From positions 1 through 34,254 of the forward strand of contig JACADW010000343.1 in NCBI GenBank assembly GCA_013388445.1: a stretch of 34,254 nucleotides of DNA, given 5' to 3'. Position numbers and translations under genes: made by a program. The stretch comes from Acidobacteriota bacterium (GTDB taxonomy: Bacteria; Acidobacteriota; UBA6911). The notes beneath the pieces are model-generated. The model did no database searches. It was not told where the DNA came from and saw nothing but the letters and a program-made list of their open reading frames with translations. This document shows positions 30,676 through 34,254 of this stretch, piece after piece. Position 1 is the first letter of the stretch. Every line of letters begins with the position of its first letter.

Positions 30676-30917
30676 GGTTCTTCCCCGTTCATGACCATTT
30701 GCCAGTTGGCCCTCAGTTCATCCTGGTGCAACTCAGCCCACGCCTGGACCAGGCGCAGTTGTTTGCGGGGCAACTCGCCCTGTATCAACTCGAGCGTATC
30801 GATGCAGACGGTGGCCCTATACTCGTTATAGTAGGCGTGGAAATGGGGAGGATGGTGCTCGCCAGGGGCAAAGTACATGCGGATGATTATCCCATAGAAC
30901 ATCGAAATCGTCGGCAT
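30651..30917 (-). CDS. DUF4160 protein
   Basis: An 88-residue protein with the DUF4160 signature: MPTISMFYGIIIRMYFAPGE, HHPPHFHAYYNEYRATVCID, then LPRKQLRLVQAWAELHQDEL and a final W. The His-Pro-His segment is diagnostic. Its function is unknown, but with DUF2442 it is found in mobile and defence regions. The start at 30917 has GAGG nine bases upstream; ATG 30926 would also be in frame but lies on that site. It is the first gene of a two-gene unit on the minus strand, inside the DISARM locus. Confidence 0.85.
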   Translation of the reverse strand: MPTISMFYGIIIRMYFAPGEHHPPHFHAYYNEYRATVCIDTLELIQGELPRKQLRLVQAWAELHQDELRANWQMVMNGEEPCRIQPLQ

Positions 30918-30948
30918 GAAGCCCATCCTCGTCGGCTAAATCCGATCC

Positions 30949-31026
30949 ATGAAACCCGAAGGTCACGGATTCTCCCGCACCGAAATAGTATACATGACCG
31001 GCGACTCCAGTTTCCGTCCCTTATGA
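30949..31026 (+). pseudogene. Possible MerR-like helix-turn-helix remnant
   Basis: A 25-codon frame reads MKPEGHGFSRTEIVYMTGDS and ends at TGA 31024-31026, next to the MITE-like element. 'GFSRTEIVYMTGDS' resembles the start of a MerR DNA-binding domain (YT..E......TG.S). No ribosome binding site is visible. It may be the 5' end of a regulator gene cut by the element. Confidence 0.2.
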
Positions 31027-31029
31027 CTT

Positions 31030-31212
31030 CAGAACTCCTGACATGGTGACGTTGATTTCTGTCCGCTTTTTCCAAGGCCGACCGTGGATTTGGCTCGATT
31101 TTGCCGGAAACGATGTCCCAGGGAGAAAAAAAGCGGACAGTTTTTGGTCCGCACCCATGTCCGAAAACATGCCCATATTTCGGGGGTATCCGGGAGTATG
31201 TCAGGAGTTCTG
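31030..31212. mobile_element. MITE-like element with target duplication
   Basis: A 183-base non-coding element with perfect 15-base terminal inverted repeats, CAGAACTCCTGACAT (31030-31044) and its complement (31198-31212). It is flanked by the direct repeat GACTT at 31025-31029 and 31213-31217. An internal inverted repeat, CTGTCCGCTTTTT (31059-31071) with its complement at 31128-31140, could form a hairpin. There is no transposase gene. This is the structure of a miniature inverted-repeat transposable element moved by a transposase encoded elsewhere. Confidence 0.8.
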
Positions 31213-31313
31213 GACTTAGAAGGAAGCAAGCGGGACTCGACGACGGTCGCCGGCGAGCTGAAGGATATCGAGCAGAGGTTTGGTCTGCCACGGCGCCTTC
31301 CCCACGGTCAGCC

Positions 31314-31397
31314 GGGAGGATGTTCGTGTTCGAGACTGCGCGGCTCACAGACCCGCGGTATATCATGGGCTTCCCGACCAAGCGCCACTGGCAATGT
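31314..31397 (+). pseudogene. Macro-domain fragment, DarG-like
   Basis: This stretch encodes GRMFVFETARLTDPRYIMGF followed by PTKRHWQC, a highly characteristic segment of macro domains of the DarG/ADP-ribosylglycohydrolase type. It normally lies near residue 100 of a much longer protein. Neither the preceding ADP-ribose-binding part nor the following part is present; the frame beyond is not homologous. DarG is the antitoxin of the DNA ADP-ribosylating toxin DarT. The fragment lies 22 bases before the VapC-like gene, so an older toxin-antitoxin gene probably occupied this site. Confidence 0.55.
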
Positions 31398-31418
31398 ACT
31401 GCCGACGGCCCGAGAGTC

Positions 31419-31865
31419 TCATGGAGCCCGGAGATCGAGGACCTTCAGACGCGCGAGCGAAGCCGCTTTGATCTGCCGGTCGTCCAGGGATATGAGGAGC
31501 CGGCATTCCCAGTGAAGCGCCACGGCAATGTGAAGCGCGTCGAGCGAACGACAACCTGAATGCCTCGTTACAAGCGTCGACACGCGGCGCGCCTCACGGA
31601 AAGCGTCTCCCCAGCGCACGGCCGTGGGCGCGAGCAAGCCGCGGGCGATATCCCTCTCGATCCGATCGAGCACCTCCCGGCATTGCGCTTCCTTCATCTC
31701 CTTTCGGAAAACCTTGGCCCGCAGGCCGTTTTCCGCTTCCAGCCGGTGAAGGTGGTGAATCATGATCGGTACACCGGCCGCCGCCGTGTGCGCTTCCACC
31801 GCGCCGGTGTGTTCCTCGACCACGTACAACGCGATGAGGGCGCTCGTATCGTAGTAAGTCTGCAT
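31419..31865 (-). CDS. PIN-domain RNase toxin (VapC-like)
   Basis: A 148-residue PIN-domain protein. Four acidic positions of the active site are visible: D6 in YYDTSALIALY, E in HRLEAENGL, D in SLDALHIAVAL and D in ISLDDRQIK. PIN toxins cut tRNA or rRNA when the antitoxin is lost. The start at 31865 is shared with the antitoxin stop (TGATG on the minus strand), so the two genes are tightly coupled. It lies inside the DISARM locus and is transcribed against it. Confidence 0.9.
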   Translation of the reverse strand: MQTYYDTSALIALYVVEEHTGAVEAHTAAAGVPIMIHHLHRLEAENGLRAKVFRKEMKEAQCREVLDRIERDIARGLLAPTAVRWGDAFREARRVSTLVTRHSGCRSLDALHIAVALHWECRLLISLDDRQIKAASLARLKVLDLRAP

Positions 31866-32116
31866 CACCGGTCCCCGCGGCCCTCGGCAATCTCTGTGCT
31901 CAAGGGCGTGCCGGGCAATTTCCCCTGCGGAAACACCCGGGACCGCCATTCCGCCAGGTCCGACCAGTCTACTTTCCGCGTGCGCGCGGGCGCCAGCGGC
32001 ACGATCCTGGCGATCGGCCGGTTCCGCCGGTGGATGATCACCTCTTCGCCTGCCTCGACGATACGAAGGACTTTGGCCAGATTGTGCTGAATTTGCCGGA
32101 TCGTCGCCGTGGTCAT
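31865..32116 (-). CDS. Phd/YefM-type antitoxin
   Basis: An 83-residue antitoxin with the Phd/YefM fold: MTTATIRQIQHNLAKVLRIV, then AGEEVIIHRRNRPIARIVPL, and a basic/acidic C-terminus (WSDLAEWRSRVFPQGKLPGT) that would bind the toxin. Such proteins repress their own operon by DNA binding. The start at 32116 has GGGGGAAGG upstream; the frame extends to 32287 without a site. It is the first gene of the pair with VapC. About 140 bases separate it from the divergent repeats at 32257. Confidence 0.88.
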   Translation of the reverse strand: MTTATIRQIQHNLAKVLRIVEAGEEVIIHRRNRPIARIVPLAPARTRKVDWSDLAEWRSRVFPQGKLPGTPLSTEIAEGRGDR

Positions 32117-32256
32117 ACGCCTTCCCCCTTTATGACGCACATATTGTAGCACGATTTCCGGCTCGCCAAAGGGCCAACGCATGGTGAATCCCGGCCCTGA
32201 CTTGAAATCGGAGACAGCAGAGGAAAGCCGGGTTGTTTGGATTGGCCGCCCGGAAA

Positions 32257-32325
32257 AGTTACAATCAGCCGGCCATGAAACTTGCAATCAGCCGGCGGCC
32301 GGAGTTACGATCAGCCGACATGGAC
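32257..32325. repeat. Three 23-base tandem repeats at the ATPase gene start
   Basis: Three consecutive units of exactly 23 bases (32257-32279, 32280-32302, 32303-32325) share AGTTACAATCAGCCGGC with few changes (ACTTGCAATCAGCCGGC and AGTTACGATCAGCCGAC). The third unit contains the likely start codon ATG 32320. The array lies between the divergent antitoxin and ATPase genes. A repressor or activator binding array is a plausible role. Confidence 0.75.
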
Positions 32326-33567
32326 ACCAGCCGGTTCTACCCTCGCTTCGTGGCGGATTCCCTGGAGGAGGCCCTCTCCGACACGCCCGTGGTCCTCATT
32401 CATGGGCCGCGCCAGTCCGGAAAAACCACCCTCGCTCGAATGCTGGGCGAGCGGCTGGGACATGCCTATTTCAGTTTCGACGATCGAGTATTGGCTGCTG
32501 CGGCCGAGGCGGACCCGACGGGCTTTGTCGCCGAGTTGCCCGAACGGGCCATCCTCGACGAAGTGCAGCGGGTTCCGGAAATATTTTCCGCGCTCAAGGT
32601 GGCCGTGGATCGGCGCCGCGTCCCGGGACGCTTCCTGCTGACGGGCTCGACCAATGTGCTGCTCGTGCCGAGACTCGCCGAATCGCTTGCCGGCAGGATG
32701 GAAATCGTGCGGCTGTATCCTTTGGCCCAGTGCGAGCTGGCCGGCCGGGCTTCACGCTTCCTCGAGATTCTCTTTGCGGGGGCCTTCAAAACAGCAAGAG
32801 CGGAGCGCCTGGGAAGTGACCTGGCCGACCGCGTGATTGCGGGCGGCTACCCCGCCGCGCTGTCGCGCAGGGCGCATCGGCGCCGGACCGCCTGGTACCG
32901 CGACTACATCGAGACCCTGGTTCAGCGAGACATGCGAGACCTGGCCCGCATCCGATCCCTGGACGCGTTGCCAAGGCTGCTGGCGCTCGCGGCCGCGCAG
33001 ACGGCACGGCTGGTCAACCTGAGCGAGCTTTCTTCTCCGTTCCAGCTGAGCCGCCAGACAATCCGCGACTACGTCACGCTCCTCGAGCGTGTGTTCCTCA
33101 TCGAGGAGCTTCCTCCGTGGCACGTCAGCATGCCGAGCCGGCTGGTCAAGACCCCGAAGCTTCATCTGGGCGATACAGGGCTTGCATGCGTTCTGCTCGG
33201 CCACGATGCCGCGGCATTGATGAAGGATCGAGCCGTGTTCGGGCAGGCCCTGGAGACATTCGTGTTCCAGGAGCTGCGCCGCCTGGCAAGCTGGCACGAG
33301 GATCCTGTCCGCTTTCATCATTTCCGCGATCGGGACGGCTTCGAGGTGGACATCGTCATGGAACGCCGCGGGCGCGAGGTGACGGGCATTGAGGTGAAGG
33401 CTTCCGCGACCGTCACCGCAGCCGACTTCCGCGGGCTGCGCAAGCTCGAGACAACCGCGCGGGATCGCTTTGTGGCCGGAGCCGTTCTATACGACGGCGA
33501 AGCTTGTGCCGGTTTTGGAAACCGGCTGTTTGCCGTGCCGATTCGCGCGCTGTGGGAGGCGACATGA
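32320..33567 (+). CDS. AAA+ ATPase with DUF4143 domain
   Basis: A 415-residue protein. The N-terminal AAA+ domain has Walker A GPRQSGKTT (29-37) and Walker B AILDEVQ (D80, E81). The C-terminal DUF4143 region carries a PD-(D/E)xK-like core, FEVDIVM (D344) and GIEVKAS (E358, K360). Members are widespread, often near defence or toxin genes, and of unclear function; nuclease or DNA-binding activity is suspected. The start chosen is ATG 32320 within a tandem repeat; ATG 32275 and TTG 32233 are alternatives, and none has a strong site. The stop overlaps the drmA start (ATGA), and GGGAGG for drmA lies inside this gene. It is therefore translated together with drmA. Confidence 0.85.
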   Translation: MDTSRFYPRFVADSLEEALSDTPVVLIHGPRQSGKTTLARMLGERLGHAYFSFDDRVLAAAAEADPTGFVAELPERAILDEVQRVPEIFSALKVAVDRRRVPGRFLLTGSTNVLLVPRLAESLAGRMEIVRLYPLAQCELAGRASRFLEILFAGAFKTARAERLGSDLADRVIAGGYPAALSRRAHRRRTAWYRDYIETLVQRDMRDLARIRSLDALPRLLALAAAQTARLVNLSELSSPFQLSRQTIRDYVTLLERVFLIEELPPWHVSMPSRLVKTPKLHLGDTGLACVLLGHDAAALMKDRAVFGQALETFVFQELRRLASWHEDPVRFHHFRDRDGFEVDIVMERRGREVTGIEVKASATVTAADFRGLRKLETTARDRFVAGAVLYDGEACAGFGNRLFAVPIRALWEAT

Positions 33568-34254
33568 GCGCAAGGGAGACAGGCAACATGTTCTCGCCGG
33601 CCGATTCCCTGGAGGTGCGCGCAAGGCTGGTCGAGGCCCTGAAGCTCGACCTGGTCGGCCCCTGGGCCGGGCACGCGCTTGCGGAAGAACGCCTGCCGGT
33701 CTGGGTACGCCCCTCGAACTGGTACCTCACGGGCTTCCTGATCCCTTCCGGCTCTCCCCCCGATAGGAGCGCCGATGCGGACGAGGACGACGACGTGGGC
33801 ATCGTCCCCGATTCGGCGGGCCTGGCCGAGGAGTCGACCGAGGAGCGCAAGGCCGCCAAGAAGGGCCGTTTCCCATCGTCGATGGGGCTCAGCTTCCTGG
33901 TGTCGGCGGAGACGCGCAAGCTCGAGGTGCGCGTGCGCTGGGGAGACTACCAGCAGACCGAGGTTACAGGCGAAGACGGCAAGCCGGTATCCGTCTGGCA
34001 GCGGAACCCGCGCGAGAAAACCGTCATCGCCGCTCTGGGGCGGGCCGGTGCCGATCCGGTCGTGCGCGACGTCCCCGATTCCGGCGGCCTCCAGCTCAGC
34101 CTGGTCGAGCGGCAGATCACCGCCGAGGAACTCAGAAACCGGATCCCGCCGGGCACGCGCTCGGTTTCCGTCTTCGTGGTGAACCGCCGCGCACCCGTCA
34201 AGAAAGAGCCAGACCTGGCCTATGCGTTTCAGGCCGAGGTCGAGGTGCACACCG
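33564..34254 (+). CDS. drmA: DISARM helicase DrmA, N-terminal part (cut by window edge)
   Basis: The first 230 residues of a protein that continues beyond the window. The N-terminus has the DrmA pattern LVEALKLDLVGPWAGHALAE, then PSNWYLTGFLIPSG, an acidic linker (DEDDDVGIV), and beta-rich sequence. DrmA is a superfamily 2 helicase with DUF1998-related parts in DISARM that acts with DrmB on incoming DNA. The helicase motifs lie outside this window, so the assignment rests on the N-terminus and on gene order. The start at 33564 has GGGAGG five bases upstream and overlaps the ATPase stop. Downstream I would expect drmB and drmC. Confidence 0.82.
   Translation, partial: MSARETGNMFSPADSLEVRARLVEALKLDLVGPWAGHALAEERLPVWVRPSNWYLTGFLIPSGSPPDRSADADEDDDVGIVPDSAGLAEESTEERKAAKKGRFPSSMGLSFLVSAETRKLEVRVRWGDYQQTEVTGEDGKPVSVWQRNPREKTVIAALGRAGADPVVRDVPDSGGLQLSLVERQITAEELRNRIPPGTRSVSVFVVNRRAPVKKEPDLAYAFQAEVEVHT

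Noticed and set aside
31101-31559. 152-codon plus-strand frame containing the macro-domain fragment
   Set aside because: Only about 28 codons show homology. The rest runs through the MITE-like element and antisense to the VapC gene, so it is not a real gene as a whole.

Overview
The window is GC-rich DNA with long intergenic gaps, secreted proteins with Tat or Sec signals, and families that are common in Acidobacteriota: a TolB-like/TPR protein, short secreted beta-rich proteins, Tat-exported aldo/keto reductases and many glycoside-utilisation genes. I infer an acidobacterial chromosome or metagenome contig. No rRNA or tRNA gene was seen.

Left third (1-16.1 kb): carbohydrate and housekeeping genes with signs of decay. 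A TolB/TPR gene has lost its protein-kinase N-terminus (108-1664). An enolase-superfamily sugar-acid dehydratase is interrupted by an in-frame TAG (2202-3464). A DUF2271-like secreted protein and a Tat-exported aldo/keto reductase follow. A KDG-type PfkB kinase (minus strand) diverges from a second aldo/keto reductase that has a 2x[4Fe-4S] ferredoxin-like tail. Together these suggest dehydration of a sugar acid to a 2-keto-3-deoxy acid followed by phosphorylation. Next come a secreted cyclophilin, two secreted proteins of unknown function, an MNT-HEPN toxin-antitoxin pair, and an operon of a beta-propeller glycosidase-like protein and a GH36 alpha-galactosidase.

Middle (16.1-22.3 kb): a radical SAM protein, a SpoT-like HD hydrolase, a broken ceramidase-like gene joined to a sialidase-like tail, a secreted GYRxG-repeat protein, and an unknown 249-aa protein. 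The leader of that last gene has a SAM-clan-like aptamer, an intrinsic terminator and a hairpin over the ribosome binding site. A TerB-like helical protein follows. Two copies of a REP-like palindromic repeat lie in this part.

Right third (22.7-34.25 kb): a class 1 DISARM anti-phage locus in the usual gene order, drmD (SNF2-type helicase), drmMI (adenine methylase) and drmA (cut by the window edge). drmMI carries an in-frame TAA at codon 235. Between drmMI and drmA lies about 3.2 kb of cargo: a DUF2442/DUF4160 pair, a 183-bp MITE-like element with a 5-bp target duplication, a macro-domain fragment, a VapC/Phd-type toxin-antitoxin pair, and an AAA+ DUF4143 ATPase. The ATPase stop codon overlaps the drmA start (ATGA), so it appears to be part of the DISARM operon. 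Three otherwise good reading frames are broken by three different stop codons (TAG, TGA, TAA). This fits ordinary nonsense mutation or sequence error better than a recoded genetic code.
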